NCBI RefSeq assembly: GCF_002234615.1
Contig: NZ_NMQW01000033.1
Span: 124,001-188,000 of the forward strand
Length of the DNA stretch: 64,000 nt
Source of the DNA: Paenibacillus rigui
Lineage (GTDB): Bacteria; Bacillota; Bacilli; Paenibacillales; NBRC-103111
Reading direction: 5' to 3'
Position numbers and translations under genes: made by a program. A model generated the notes under the pieces. It ran no database searches. It saw only the letters and a list, made by a program, of their open reading frames with translations, and was not told the DNA's origin. Within the stretch, counting starts at the first letter, position 1. Every line of letters begins with the position of its first letter. Below are positions 17,329-25,927 of this stretch, one piece after another.

Positions 17329-18258
17329 GTGAGTTCTATCGCTGAGAAGCTGACTGAAAAAATGAAGCTGGACAAGAAATTAAGTCATTGGACCAAGAAA
17401 CAAAACCGTTACGATCAATGGATGAAATTTATCTTTATAGGCAGCGCGATTCTCGTATCGGCCATTATTTTTTCCATTATTGTATTCGTAGGTATGCAGG
17501 GTATGAAAACCTTCGCAGACGTGTCGCCGCTGCACTTTTTCTTCTCGCCGGAATGGACGCCGTCCAAGGGCGAATTCGGTATTTTCGCCTTCTTGTACAG
17601 CACCCTGCTGCTGACGCTGTTGTCCATCGTTATGGCAGTTCCTCTGGCCTTGTCAGGCGCCGTATTTATGGCCAAGATTGCTCCGAACTGGGTGCGTGAG
17701 ATCATGCGTCCGGCTACTGATTTATTCGTAGGAATTCCTTCGGTAGTGTATGGCTTGATCGGGCTGACGGTCATCGTTCCTGCTTTGGCCAAAATGACCG
17801 GCGGTATCGGCTACGGGATTCTGCCTGCGGCTATCATCCTGGCCATCATGATTTTACCGACCATCCTTAGTATCTCCGAAGATGCGATTCGTGCGCTGCC
17901 GGGCCGTCTGGAAGAAGCATCCCTGGCACTGGGCGCAACAAGATGGCAGACGATCTGGAGAGTGCTGCTTCCGGCAGCGCGTCCGGGTATCATTACAGGA
18001 ACCATCCTTGGGATGGGAAGAGCGATTGGCGAAACGATGGCTGTGTTCATGGTGATAGGAAACTCGCCGCAAATGCCGGAATCGCTTCTTGATTCCACTA
18101 CCGTATTGACTACCGCGATTGTAAAAGATATGGGAAATACGAATTACGGAACGACCTGGAATAACGCTTTGTATTTGATGGCGCTTGTTCTGCTGCTGAT
18201 CTCCTTGTTCCTGATCGTCGTCATCCGTTATGTCGCCAAGAGGAGTGAAGTGAAATGA
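17329..18258 (+). CDS. pstC: Phosphate ABC transporter permease PstC
   Basis: An in-frame GTG preceded by GGGGGG at 8 nt is taken as the start (309 residues). An ATG 21 nt upstream has no ribosome site. Six hydrophobic segments surround the binding-protein-dependent permease loop EEASLALGATRWQTIWRVLLPAARPGI (EAA motif), which couples to PstB. The N-terminal amphipathic basic stretch is typical of PstC. The stop overlaps the start of pstA (ATGA). It forms the phosphate channel with PstA. Confidence 0.93.
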   Translation: MSSIAEKLTEKMKLDKKLSHWTKKQNRYDQWMKFIFIGSAILVSAIIFSIIVFVGMQGMKTFADVSPLHFFFSPEWTPSKGEFGIFAFLYSTLLLTLLSIVMAVPLALSGAVFMAKIAPNWVREIMRPATDLFVGIPSVVYGLIGLTVIVPALAKMTGGIGYGILPAAIILAIMILPTILSISEDAIRALPGRLEEASLALGATRWQTIWRVLLPAARPGIITGTILGMGRAIGETMAVFMVIGNSPQMPESLLDSTTVLTTAIVKDMGNTNYGTTWNNALYLMALVLLLISLFLIVVIRYVAKRSEVK

Positions 18259-19112
18259 CGAGCAAATCGACAGATAGACTTGCAACGATTTATTTTTGGG
18301 CGAGCGGCGTTGTTATTATGCTGCTGTTGGCGTGGTTCCTCGTCCGCATTCTGGGTGACGGGCTGCCTCAATTGTCCTGGAAGTTCATCACGGGTAAGCC
18401 GCAGGAAATTATGGCGGGCGGCGGCGTCGGACCGATGCTGTTCAACTCTTTCTATATTTTGTTCTTGTCGCTGCTGTTTTCCTTGCCGATCGGGATCGGT
18501 GCAGGCATTTACTTAACGATTTATGCCAAGCAGAACCGGTTCACGGATTTTATCCGGATTTCCGTCGAGGCTTTGTCCTCGGTGCCATCGATTGTATTCG
18601 GCTTGTTCGGATTTCTGTTGTTCGTTAATTTGATGGGCTTGAAATTTTCGATTATCGGCGGTTCCGCGACGCTCGCTTTGCTGAACCTGCCTGTACTTGT
18701 TCGAGTGACGGAAGAATCGCTGCGCTCGGTGCCTGATTCGTACTGGGAAGCTTCACTTGCCCTGGGCTCTACACGCTGGCAGGCGATTCGCAAAGTGCTT
18801 TTACCTGCGGCAATGCCGAGCTTGATTACCGGGATTACGCTCGTTGCCGGCCGGGCGCTGGGCGAGTCTGCGATTCTGATTTATACGGCGGGCTTGTCCG
18901 TATCGCGCTTCTTCCCGGATTGGAATCCGCTCACGATGGGAGAAACGCTGGCCGTTCATCTGTGGTACGTGCAATCGGAAGCCATTGTGCCTGATGCCAA
19001 GCAAATCGCCAAAGGCAGCGCGGCGCTGCTTCTCATCGTTGTTCTTGTGTTCAACCTGGCGATCGGCATTCCAAGCCGTATTTTACAAAAAAGACTTTCC
19101 GGGGGGAAATAA
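18255..19112 (+). CDS. pstA: Phosphate ABC transporter permease PstA
   Basis: A 285-residue integral membrane protein with about six hydrophobic segments and an EAA loop ([28 protein letters not shown]). The [14 protein letters not shown] and [18 protein letters not shown] segments are characteristic of PstA. It is translationally coupled to pstC by a 4-nt overlap and separated from pstB by only 2 nt. Together with PstC it forms the membrane part of the high-affinity phosphate transporter. Confidence 0.95.
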   Translation: MTSKSTDRLATIYFWASGVVIMLLLAWFLVRILGDGLPQLSWKFITGKPQEIMAGGGVGPMLFNSFYILFLSLLFSLPIGIGAGIYLTIYAKQNRFTDFIRISVEALSSVPSIVFGLFGFLLFVNLMGLKFSIIGGSATLALLNLPVLVRVTEESLRSVPDSYWEASLALGSTRWQAIRKVLLPAAMPSLITGITLVAGRALGESAILIYTAGLSVSRFFPDWNPLTMGETLAVHLWYVQSEAIVPDAKQIAKGSAALLLIVVLVFNLAIGIPSRILQKRLSGGK

Positions 19113-19114
19113 AC

Positions 19115-19876
19115 GTGATCGAAAAAAATAAAATCAAAGTAGAGAAGCTGAATCTGTTCTACGGCGAGAACCAGGCACTTCACAGCATCGGTCTTGAAAT
19201 AAAAAATAATTCGATCGTTGCGTTAATCGGACCTTCGGGCTGCGGGAAATCCACGTTTCTTCGGACATTGAACCGAATGAATGACTTGATTGATAGTGTT
19301 CGCATTAACGGCAATATCTATGTTGACGGTCATAATATTTATGGTCAAGAAATGGATGTTGTATCGCTTCGCAAAAAGGTCGGGATGGTGTTCCAACGCC
19401 CGAATCCTTTTCCGATGAGCATTTATGACAATATTGCGTATGGACCGAGAATTCACGGCACGAAGAAAAAAGCCGTTCTGGATGAAATTGTAGAGAAAAG
19501 CCTGGTGCAAGCCGCGCTTTGGGATGAAGTAAAGGATCGTCTCCATAAATCTGCCCTGGGCTTGTCCGGCGGACAGCAGCAGCGTCTATGTATTGCCAGA
19601 TTGCTGGCTGTTGAGCCGGATGTGCTGCTGATGGATGAGCCGACGTCTGCGCTCGATCCGATCTCGACGTTGAAGGTAGAAGAGCTGACGCAAACGCTGA
19701 AAGAAAAGTATACGATCATCATCGTAACCCATAACATGCAGCAAGCGGCGAGGATTTCGGACTACACTTCCTTCTTCCTGAACGGTGAACTGATTGAGTC
19801 CGACCAAACGGACAAAATTTTTACCGCTCCTACGGATCAAAGAACGGAAGATTACATTACAGGACGATTCGGCTAA
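19115..19876 (+). CDS. pstB: Phosphate ABC transporter ATP-binding protein
   Basis: A 253-residue ABC ATPase with a GTG start behind GGGGGG. Walker A is GPSGCGKST, the signature is LSGGQQQR, Walker B is [13 protein letters not shown] and the H-loop is ITVTHN-like (IIVTHNMQ). The stretch [11 protein letters not shown] after Walker A is distinctive for PstB among ABC ATPases. It powers phosphate uptake through PstCA and is followed by three tandem hairpins before phoU. Confidence 0.96.
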   Translation: MIEKNKIKVEKLNLFYGENQALHSIGLEIKNNSIVALIGPSGCGKSTFLRTLNRMNDLIDSVRINGNIYVDGHNIYGQEMDVVSLRKKVGMVFQRPNPFPMSIYDNIAYGPRIHGTKKKAVLDEIVEKSLVQAALWDEVKDRLHKSALGLSGGQQQRLCIARLLAVEPDVLLMDEPTSALDPISTLKVEELTQTLKEKYTIIIVTHNMQQAARISDYTSFFLNGELIESDQTDKIFTAPTDQRTEDYITGRFG

Positions 19877-19884
19877 TAGGCTGA

Positions 19885-20000
19885 GTAACGAAGATAACTT
19901 TCCTTCGGAAAGTTTAAGAAAATGCTTACGAAGACGGCTTTCCTATGGAAAGCCCAGCGGATGCTTACGAAGATGGCTTTCCATAGGAAAGCCCTTAGGG
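19885..20000 (+). repeat. Three tandem ~40-bp hairpin repeats between pstB and phoU
   Basis: Hairpins at 19896-19914, 19936-19954 and 19975-19993 (AACTTTCC/GGAAAGTT, then GGCTTTCC/GGAAAGCC twice, each with a three-base loop) are spaced 40 and 39 bp apart. Each is preceded by ACGAAGA. No T run follows any of them, so they are not ordinary terminators. The last one ends just before the phoU ribosome site. Confidence 0.85.
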
Positions 20001-20008
20001 GGATGAGA

Positions 20009-20668
20009 ATGGATACAAGGTTTAATTTCCACCAGATGGTGGATGAGCTGCAGGAGTCTTTACTCAAAATGGGAAATCTCGTTGAAGAATCGATCTCTCA
20101 GGCCGTTGAATCACTCGCGACCTCGGATGAGCTGCTGGCACGCAAAACGGTAGATCAGGACGATACGATCGATGAAATGATGCTCGAGATCGAAGAGCGC
20201 TGCATGCGGCTGATCGCCCTGCAGCAGCCGATGGCGAGCGATCTTCGAATTATTGGAACGGCATTGAAGATTGCTACGGATTTGGAGCGGATCAGCGACC
20301 ATGCTGTAGATATTGCCAAGATCACGCTTCGCCTTGCTGGTGAAGAGCTGATCAAGCCGCTGCAGGATATCCCTCGTATGGCTATCCTCGTCAGAGATAT
20401 GCTGCATGAAAGCCTGCTGTCTTACACGGAGCGCAACATTCACCGGGCTGCCGCACTTGCAGAAAGGGACGATGAGGTAGATAAGCTGTACAGTACGCTG
20501 ATGAATGAAATTTTGGGCTTAATGAATAATGAATTTGCACGTAACCGCCAGCTGTCCCAGCTTATGTTCGTTGCTCATTACCTGGAGCGGGTCGGCGACC
20601 ACTGTACCAACATCGGTGAGGGTGTTATTTATATGGTTACAGGGAAGCGCAAGGATCTGAACATCTAA
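20009..20668 (+). CDS. phoU: Phosphate-signalling accessory protein PhoU
   Basis: The start ATG (MDTRFNFHQMV) follows AGGGGGATGAGA and gives 219 residues; a longer in-frame extension reads through the hairpin repeats and is rejected. Two homologous three-helix bundles are visible, each with the metal-binding pattern of PhoU (ATDLERISDHAVDIAK near residue 90 and ERVGDHCTNIGEG near residue 200). PhoU links the Pst transporter to PhoR signalling and dampens phosphate uptake. It is the last gene of the pst unit. Confidence 0.95.
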   Translation: MDTRFNFHQMVDELQESLLKMGNLVEESISQAVESLATSDELLARKTVDQDDTIDEMMLEIEERCMRLIALQQPMASDLRIIGTALKIATDLERISDHAVDIAKITLRLAGEELIKPLQDIPRMAILVRDMLHESLLSYTERNIHRAAALAERDDEVDKLYSTLMNEILGLMNNEFARNRQLSQLMFVAHYLERVGDHCTNIGEGVIYMVTGKRKDLNI

Positions 20669-20689
20669 TATCGTACAGAAATCTCCCGT

Positions 20690-20730
20690 AAACCCAGAAA
20701 CGCGCCGCTTGCGTGCCTCTGGGTCTTTTG
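20690..20730 (+). terminator. Probable terminator after phoU
   Basis: ACCCAGA / TCTGGGT stem with an inner GCGC-rich segment, followed by CTTTTGG. The T tract is short. Confidence 0.55.
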
Positions 20731-20784
20731 GCGTTGCTTATATCTAACATCATGAGTTACACTTTACGAAAGGGGGATCGGTCT

Positions 20785-21210
20785 ATGAACACAAATCGCA
20801 TAAATCAGATTGGACCGCCTAGATTCCGGGTTGCCACGCATATCCTTATCCGGCTTGCCAAGGATCGCGGCTTTTTATCGAGTGCAGCCATTGCATGCGA
20901 AGTCCATTCACACGCCACCTTCTTACGCAGAGTGCTGGCGTCCTTAGCGCAGGCAGGCATCGTTGAAACCAGGGAAGGGCGCGACGGAGGGTACGGTTTG
21001 AAGCTGCCCGCGGAGCAAATTACGCTGGGGGATATATATATCGCGGTCAAGGGCGACTGCCAACAGCAGCCGATGGAAGCTTGTGCAGGCATAGTGCAGT
21101 TGGATCAAGCTTTGGAAACCATCATGGAAGCGGCCGACCAGCAAACCATTGAATATTTAAGAAAATATACGATTCTAGATCTCGTACACATGGCAGCTCA
21201 ATCTGATTGA
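20785..21210 (+). CDS. Rrf2-family transcriptional regulator
   Basis: The start (MNTNRINQIG) follows AAAGGGGG and gives 141 residues; an upstream extension lacks a ribosome site. The winged helix-turn-helix occupies residues ~10-75 with the wing GRDGGYGLKLP that is diagnostic of Rrf2 proteins. Only two cysteines are present (GDCQQQPMEAC), fewer than the three that ligate an iron-sulfur cluster in IscR or NsrR, so this is more like the cluster-free YwnA/CymR-type members. The following DsbA-like and nitroreductase genes could be its targets, suggesting thiol or electrophile stress, but this is inference. Confidence 0.88.
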   Translation: MNTNRINQIGPPRFRVATHILIRLAKDRGFLSSAAIACEVHSHATFLRRVLASLAQAGIVETREGRDGGYGLKLPAEQITLGDIYIAVKGDCQQQPMEACAGIVQLDQALETIMEAADQQTIEYLRKYTILDLVHMAAQSD

Positions 21211-21308
21211 GACTGCCTTTGTTTATGTCATTGGGTTTGCATTTGACTTATACCTTTGTTGTAACTATAATGATTACATCTTGATCATTCACCTGGAGGT
21301 GCGCTGAA

Positions 21309-22040
21309 ATGAAAGTGGAAATTTGGTCTGATTTCATATGTCCGTTTTGTTATATTGGAAAACGCCGGTTCGAGAACGCGCTGAAGCAGTTTGGCCATCA
21401 CGATGAAGTGGAGGTTGTGTATCGCAGCTTCGAGCTGGACCCCCATGCGCCGCGTGATGTGGATCATGACGTCTATGACATGGTCGCCAAAAAATACAGC
21501 ATGAGCCGCGAGAAGTCTCAAGGAATGCACGACGACCTGACCCAGCAGGCGCAAGCTGTGGGACTGACCTATCGTTTTGATACGGCCATTTTGACCAATA
21601 CGTTTGATGCCCACCGCCTGACCCACTTTGCAGCCAAGCACGGCAAAGGGGCACAAATGACGGAAAGGCTTTTGAAGGCCTACTTTACCGATTCCAAGCA
21701 TATTGGCGATCCGACCGTGCTGGCCTCCTTGGCAGGAGAGCTTGGTCTTGATTCCCAGGCTGTGTCTGATATGCTGGCCGGCGATGCGTATACACAAGAA
21801 GTTCGGGCGGACGAGCAGGCGGCTTCGGATTTCGGGGCAAGAGGAGTTCCGTTCTTTGTCATTGACCGCAAATATGGTGTATCCGGAGCCCAATCACCGG
21901 AGGTGTTTCTTCAAGCCCTTCATCAAGCTTGGGATGAAGCCCATCCGAAGCTTACGTTTGTAAATGAAGCGGGAAGCACCGGTACGGATTCCGCTTGTGC
22001 TGACGGCGTGTGCAATCCTGCTGCGGCAGAGAAAAAATAA
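21309..22040 (+). CDS. DsbA-family (FrnE-like) thiol oxidoreductase
   Basis: A 243-residue thioredoxin-fold protein without a signal peptide. The active site WSDFICPFCYIGK (CPFC) is near residue 11. The large helical insertion and the GVPFFVIDRKYGVSGAQSPE segment with its cis-proline place it in the FrnE/2-hydroxychromene-isomerase-like branch of DsbA proteins, which are cytoplasmic. The C-terminus carries an extra CADGVC pair. It follows the ribosome site GGAGG and ends before a strong terminator. It is probably a redox-stress enzyme; the substrate is unknown. Confidence 0.9.
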   Translation: MKVEIWSDFICPFCYIGKRRFENALKQFGHHDEVEVVYRSFELDPHAPRDVDHDVYDMVAKKYSMSREKSQGMHDDLTQQAQAVGLTYRFDTAILTNTFDAHRLTHFAAKHGKGAQMTERLLKAYFTDSKHIGDPTVLASLAGELGLDSQAVSDMLAGDAYTQEVRADEQAASDFGARGVPFFVIDRKYGVSGAQSPEVFLQALHQAWDEAHPKLTFVNEAGSTGTDSACADGVCNPAAAEKK

Positions 22041-22054
22041 TGTTCAAATGATTA

Positions 22055-22098
22055 AAAACAAAGCGGATCGGCCTTTGGGTCGTATCTGCTTTTGTTTC
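22055..22098 (+). terminator. Terminator after DsbA-like gene
   Basis: AAACAAAGCGGAT pairs with ATCTGCTTTTGTTT around a G-rich loop; the descending arm supplies the T-rich tail. Confidence 0.75.
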
Positions 22099-22250
22099 AT
22101 AATTATGGTTGCAATTCCCATTCATACGGAATATAATGTGCTTATAACAGTTGCAGTTATTTGACGAGCTGCTTTAATTTTTGGTTTAACTGTGCTTTAA
22201 ATGGATGCAGTTAAGATGAGAGTAGTTAACTATAGGAGGATGAGGAAGAG

Positions 22251-22892
22251 ATGACCCAAGCAACCCAACAGGCCTTATATTCATCGGTAGTGCGCGACCG
22301 CCATTCTGTGCGCAAGTATGACCCGAGCGTGACCATTTCCAAAGAAGAGCTGACGGAGATCCTTGCCGAAGCTACATTGGCTCCTTCCGGCGCGAACATA
22401 CAGCCATGGCGATTTCTCATTATCAATGACCCTGCTTTGAAAGCGACTCTGTTGCCCATTGCAAGGAATCAGGAGCAGGTTGTGCAAGCCTCTGCCATTA
22501 TCGCCGTTCTGGCGGATACGCAGGCCGATTCCAAGATAGATCAAATCTACGGGGCCGCCGTTCAGGCAGGTTATATGACGGAGCAGGCTAAGGAGCAGCT
22601 CATTCAGAATATGAAGTGGTACTATGCGAATATGCCGGAGGAAGTGAAGCGTTCCCTGCTTGTCGACAGCGGTCTGGTTTCGATGCAGATCATGCTGTCG
22701 GCCAAAGCGAGGGGCTATGACACGGTCGCTATGGGAGGCTATGACAAGCCTGCATTTAAAGAAGCCTTCGGCATCTCGGAGCGGTATCAATCCGTTATGC
22801 TAATCGCAATCGGGAAAGCGGCTCAAGAGGCTCATCCGACGGTCCGTCTGCCGATTGAGGACATCACGTTCTGGAACGCCATTTCGGAATAA
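22251..22892 (+). CDS. Nitroreductase-family protein
   Basis: A 213-residue flavoprotein of the NAD(P)H:FMN nitroreductase fold. The N-terminal RDRHSVRKYDP motif binds the FMN phosphate, APSGANIQPWRFLIIND is the second FMN contact, and the C-terminal MGGYDKPAFKEAFGI...IAIGKAA completes the site. Such enzymes reduce nitroaromatics or quinones as homodimers. The start follows AGGAGGATGAGGAAG. A TAACTG/CAGTTA inverted pair at 22187-22213 could be an operator but is short. A strong terminator follows. Confidence 0.92.
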   Translation: MTQATQQALYSSVVRDRHSVRKYDPSVTISKEELTEILAEATLAPSGANIQPWRFLIINDPALKATLLPIARNQEQVVQASAIIAVLADTQADSKIDQIYGAAVQAGYMTEQAKEQLIQNMKWYYANMPEEVKRSLLVDSGLVSMQIMLSAKARGYDTVAMGGYDKPAFKEAFGISERYQSVMLIAIGKAAQEAHPTVRLPIEDITFWNAISE

Positions 22893-22924
22893 GCCGCATT
22901 TGCAGCTTTAGCCGCGGAAAAAGA

Positions 22925-22962
22925 GAACCCCTGCCTCCCATCACCGGGAAGCAGGGGTTTTG
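22925..22962. terminator. Bidirectional terminator between nitroreductase and the reverse carotenoid operon
   Basis: AACCCCTGC and TCCC pair with CGGGA and GCAGGGGTT; A and T tracts flank the stem, so it can serve both converging units. Confidence 0.85.
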
Positions 22963-22965
22963 CCA

Positions 22966-23580
22966 TTATTTCGCCATGTGCTTCGCGGCACGTCTCCGAA
23001 TCGAGACCGTCCACAAGATGGCGGCTCCAATGAAGCCGTAGAACACAAAATGGGATACCGCCAGAAACTGCGCGGTGGACAGCTCGTAAACCAGCACTGT
23101 ACGTACAATTGCTTCGGCCAATAACAGTAAACCCCAAACCCAAGTGATCAAACGAATGGCGGTACGGAAAGAAGGAAGCTCCCACTTGGCAGCAAAGGCG
23201 GCTTGATCCGCCGCATTGTCAGGCACGGTGAAGCGAAGAGCCAAATAATAAATTAACGGCCGGCGAAACAGCAGGGAAACCAGAAATAGCAAGCCTACGG
23301 CCACTGTGACGAACGATTCACGAATCAATAACAGACGTTCGTCTCCCCCCATAAGGATGAGCAGGATCCCGAGAATGAAGGTGAAGAGCATCATGCCTGC
23401 GAAGGCGTCCAGCTTTTTGTGGCGGATTAAATGAATCAGATTATCCAGCAGGGGGATAAGGGTGGCAGCGGATAGTGCCGCGAAGCTGGTCATATGGGGC
23501 TTCAGAAGCACATAAACAAAGTAAGGAATGATTCCATTAATGATTAATGTGATGACAATGCCGCGAACGATTTTACTCAT
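22966..23580 (-). CDS. VC0807-type multi-pass membrane protein
   Basis: The start (MSKIVRGIVITLI) follows GGAGGG and gives 204 residues. Five to six hydrophobic segments are arranged like the VC0807/intracellular-septation-A-related family: a conserved N-terminal NGIIPYFVYVLL, a basic loop HLIRHKKLDAFAG and a second RRPLIYYLALRF motif. Function is unknown for the family. It lies 55 nt downstream of the carotenoid oxygenase and is probably the last gene of that TetR-controlled operon. Confidence 0.75.
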   Translation of the reverse strand: MSKIVRGIVITLIINGIIPYFVYVLLKPHMTSFAALSAATLIPLLDNLIHLIRHKKLDAFAGMMLFTFILGILLILMGGDERLLLIRESFVTVAVGLLFLVSLLFRRPLIYYLALRFTVPDNAADQAAFAAKWELPSFRTAIRLITWVWGLLLLAEAIVRTVLVYELSTAQFLAVSHFVFYGFIGAAILWTVSIRRRAAKHMAK

Positions 23581-23635
23581 AACGCCCTCCAATGTAATGA
23601 AGATTTTTTGCATGATTGTGACCCATCCAAGCAAG

Positions 23636-25072
23636 CTAGCGGTGACGAATGAACAGCTCCTCGGTAAACATACCGTGAAAGCCGAATGGAATGTGATGAG
23701 GGACATGGACTTTGCCTAGCTCCTGAAAGGTAACGGCGTCCAGTATTAATAAGAACGAATGACCCTGCTTGCCGTCCAGCACGACGGATAAGATGACGCC
23801 ATCATCCTCACTTTTGGCATGAGGCCTCTCCACAAAAATCGGTTCGCCGGGGTAGCACCCCGCCTCATACCACACCTTGGACGCTCCCGAGTGAACATCG
23901 GCTTTGACGAGCTGGTTCGAAAAGCTTTCCACCTGCGCCTGGTTCGTGCTGATCCCATAAGCGTACCGATAAGACCGGCTTCCGCACCTTGCATCATTCA
24001 CTGTCGGCAGATCCATGGTCTCGGAAGACAGTACTTCTCCCGAAATGAAGCTTGAGTGACTGCTTTGATGCAGCGGAAGACGGTATCTGCGGAGCTCGGT
24101 AAAATTGTCGCGGGCATCGTCAGTGTGATGATCTTCTACCGTAGAGGTCAGCTTGTCGACCTGCAAACTGCCGACGATGCCCGCAGTACGTGAAGCGCAA
24201 AGATCCACAATGAGCTCGCCCCCGTACTCATAGGCATTCACATGGTGAAAGGAGAAGAAGGCCTCCGATTCAAACGTTTTGAGCAGCGCGCCATCGGATT
24301 TTTGGATGACATGAAACCGCGTGCCTTGCTCCGGCTTCCAATGAAAATTCTCGATAAACGATTTGCCGCTGGACACCAGCTCCTGAGGATTAACGACAAA
24401 AGGGAACTCGGCAAGGACGATATAATGCTCGGTAACGGCAAAGCTATGAATGTAGGAAGGCTCCAGTACAGGAATGGAACCTATGAACTCCTTGCGCGTG
24501 CTGTTCGGTCCAATGGAGTAGAATTGATAGGAGCTGGTCCGTCCGAAATCGATGGTGAAATTCAAATGATCACGCGTCTTGAAGTCGATATGCGGATGAG
24601 CCGTAGTGAATTGTCCGGGGAAGGCGTTATCGAACGGCAGTACATCTATCGTATCAAGAGTAAAAGGATCGAATTCAACGACGGCCGGGGTTTCTGTCAT
24701 CGCCACGTAATGGCCGTTAATAACGGACAGATTCACATTTGCGTTGTTGCCCTGAGTCGTCTTCCTCCCGTGAACGGATCCGAAGCCGGAGCCCAGCTCC
24801 CCCGTTTCCATTGCGCGGTGGTATGCATTGGAGCGAAGGAATTTGTTGGAATAGTGCACGCGGGCATCGCCAAAGGTGAACTTATGCAGCATGGCCAAGC
24901 CGTCGAACCAGTGGGTGTGCCAGCCCTGCGCTGTCGTGAATTTGGCGGGACCGTTTCGGAAAAGCGTTCCGCTCAGCCAAGCTGGGATGATGCCGGTGAC
25001 GGCTAACGGCTGCTGTTGTATTTCGCTGTCCAGGTTCGTAAATCCAAGCTCGAATAAAGGCTGCTGAGTCAT
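23636..25072 (-). CDS. Carotenoid cleavage oxygenase family protein
   Basis: The start (MTQQPLFELGF) is 8 nt after AAGGTGG and gives 478 residues, full length for the RPE65/carotenoid-oxygenase seven-bladed propeller. The four iron-ligand histidine contexts are visible in order: TTAHPHID, SYIHSFAVTEHY, FSFHHVNAYE and the C-terminal FGFHGMF. The PAWLSGTLFRNGPA opening and WFDGLAMLHKF are also family-typical. It should cleave carotenoid, apocarotenoid or stilbene double bonds with molecular oxygen. No carotenoid synthesis gene is in the window, so the substrate is open. It is preceded by its probable regulator (TetR). Confidence 0.92.
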   Translation of the reverse strand: MTQQPLFELGFTNLDSEIQQQPLAVTGIIPAWLSGTLFRNGPAKFTTAQGWHTHWFDGLAMLHKFTFGDARVHYSNKFLRSNAYHRAMETGELGSGFGSVHGRKTTQGNNANVNLSVINGHYVAMTETPAVVEFDPFTLDTIDVLPFDNAFPGQFTTAHPHIDFKTRDHLNFTIDFGRTSSYQFYSIGPNSTRKEFIGSIPVLEPSYIHSFAVTEHYIVLAEFPFVVNPQELVSSGKSFIENFHWKPEQGTRFHVIQKSDGALLKTFESEAFFSFHHVNAYEYGGELIVDLCASRTAGIVGSLQVDKLTSTVEDHHTDDARDNFTELRRYRLPLHQSSHSSFISGEVLSSETMDLPTVNDARCGSRSYRYAYGISTNQAQVESFSNQLVKADVHSGASKVWYEAGCYPGEPIFVERPHAKSEDDGVILSVVLDGKQGHSFLLILDAVTFQELGKVHVPHHIPFGFHGMFTEELFIRHR

Positions 25073-25119
25073 GTCACATTCCACCTTATTAAATAGTTTG
25101 ATAAACGTTTTTCAGTAGG

Positions 25120-25722
25120 TCAGCCTTTCTGACCCGGACGAAGAATCACATTGAAAATATCTTTCGTTGTTATAGGAACAGCAGGGTTTAGTTGCTGCTG
25201 CACGCGAAGACCGTAAGAGAACACAATGTACATGGAAGCAATCTTGGAAGCATCGGCTTCAGCCGGAATGACACGGGCTTGCTGGCCGATCCGAATCCAT
25301 TGAAGCACGGTTTCATAGACGGATGTCTGGTGCTGCTCCAGAATAGCCGCAATCTTCGGCTGATCCTTGTGGCTTAGCAAATAGATGAAAATCGTATTGA
25401 GCACGCTTTGCTCCAGGCTGTTCTCCGCCAGCCCCTCTGCAATGGCATGAAAGGGGAGCGAATTTTCGCCTGTTCCTGCGGCTTGCTGGACTGCCTCATG
25501 AAACCGTTGATTCATCAGCTCCATCTTCGTTTGCAGGATAAGTCCGAACAGTTCATCCTTGCTGGATACATAGTGATAAATGGCTCCTTTGGAAAGCCCG
25601 GTGCGATTAATAATGTCCTGCAATGTCGTGCTGCGGCAGCCCTTTTCGAGAATGAGCTGCTCGGCGGCTTCCAATAGAAGCAAAAAGCTGGGATTGGTAC
25701 TCAACTGCTGTATATTTGTCAT
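25120..25722 (-). CDS. TetR-family repressor of the carotenoid-oxygenase operon
   Basis: A 200-residue TetR protein. The DNA-binding domain spans residues ~14-60 (ILEKGCRSTTLQDIINRTGLSKGAIYHYVSSKDELF) and a divergent ligand domain follows. It is the first gene of a reverse-strand operon with the oxygenase and the VC0807-type protein. Its promoter region carries two copies of a palindrome around CCGG (see the operator entry), so autoregulation is likely. The ligand is unknown and might be the oxygenase substrate. Confidence 0.9.
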   Translation of the reverse strand: MTNIQQLSTNPSFLLLLEAAEQLILEKGCRSTTLQDIINRTGLSKGAIYHYVSSKDELFGLILQTKMELMNQRFHEAVQQAAGTGENSLPFHAIAEGLAENSLEQSVLNTIFIYLLSHKDQPKIAAILEQHQTSVYETVLQWIRIGQQARVIPAEADASKIASMYIVFSYGLRVQQQLNPAVPITTKDIFNVILRPGQKG

Positions 25723-25752
25723 TGTTGGTCGTAAGCTCCGTTTCTTTGTATT

Positions 25753-25816
25753 TACATACCGACTGGCGGTCTGTTGTCAATAATTTCATTTTACATACCG
25801 ACCGGCGGTCTGTCAA
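25753..25816 (-). promoter_or_regulatory. Tandem promoters with a TetR operator inside each spacer
   Basis: On the reverse strand TTGACA (25816-25811) and TAAAAT (25793-25788) are 17 nt apart, and a second TTGACA (25780-25775) and TATGTA (25758-25753) are 16 nt apart. Each spacer contains the near-palindrome ACCGCCGGTCGGT or ACCGCCAGTCGGT. The two 21-bp copies, 25754-25774 and 25793-25813, differ at a single base. Repressor binding would block both promoters. Confidence 0.8.
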
Positions 25817-25927
25817 TGGCCGTATAAATTTTAACAATAAATTTACATGGTGTACTAGGTCTTTTTACACTGGCTTTATTTACCTGTGCTATAGTAAACG
25901 CATATCGCAAACTACGCTTAAGTAGGG

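Noticed and set aside
19922-20008. N-terminal extension of phoU
   Set aside because: It would translate the hairpin repeats; the ATG at 20009 has an AGGGGG site and matches the normal PhoU start.
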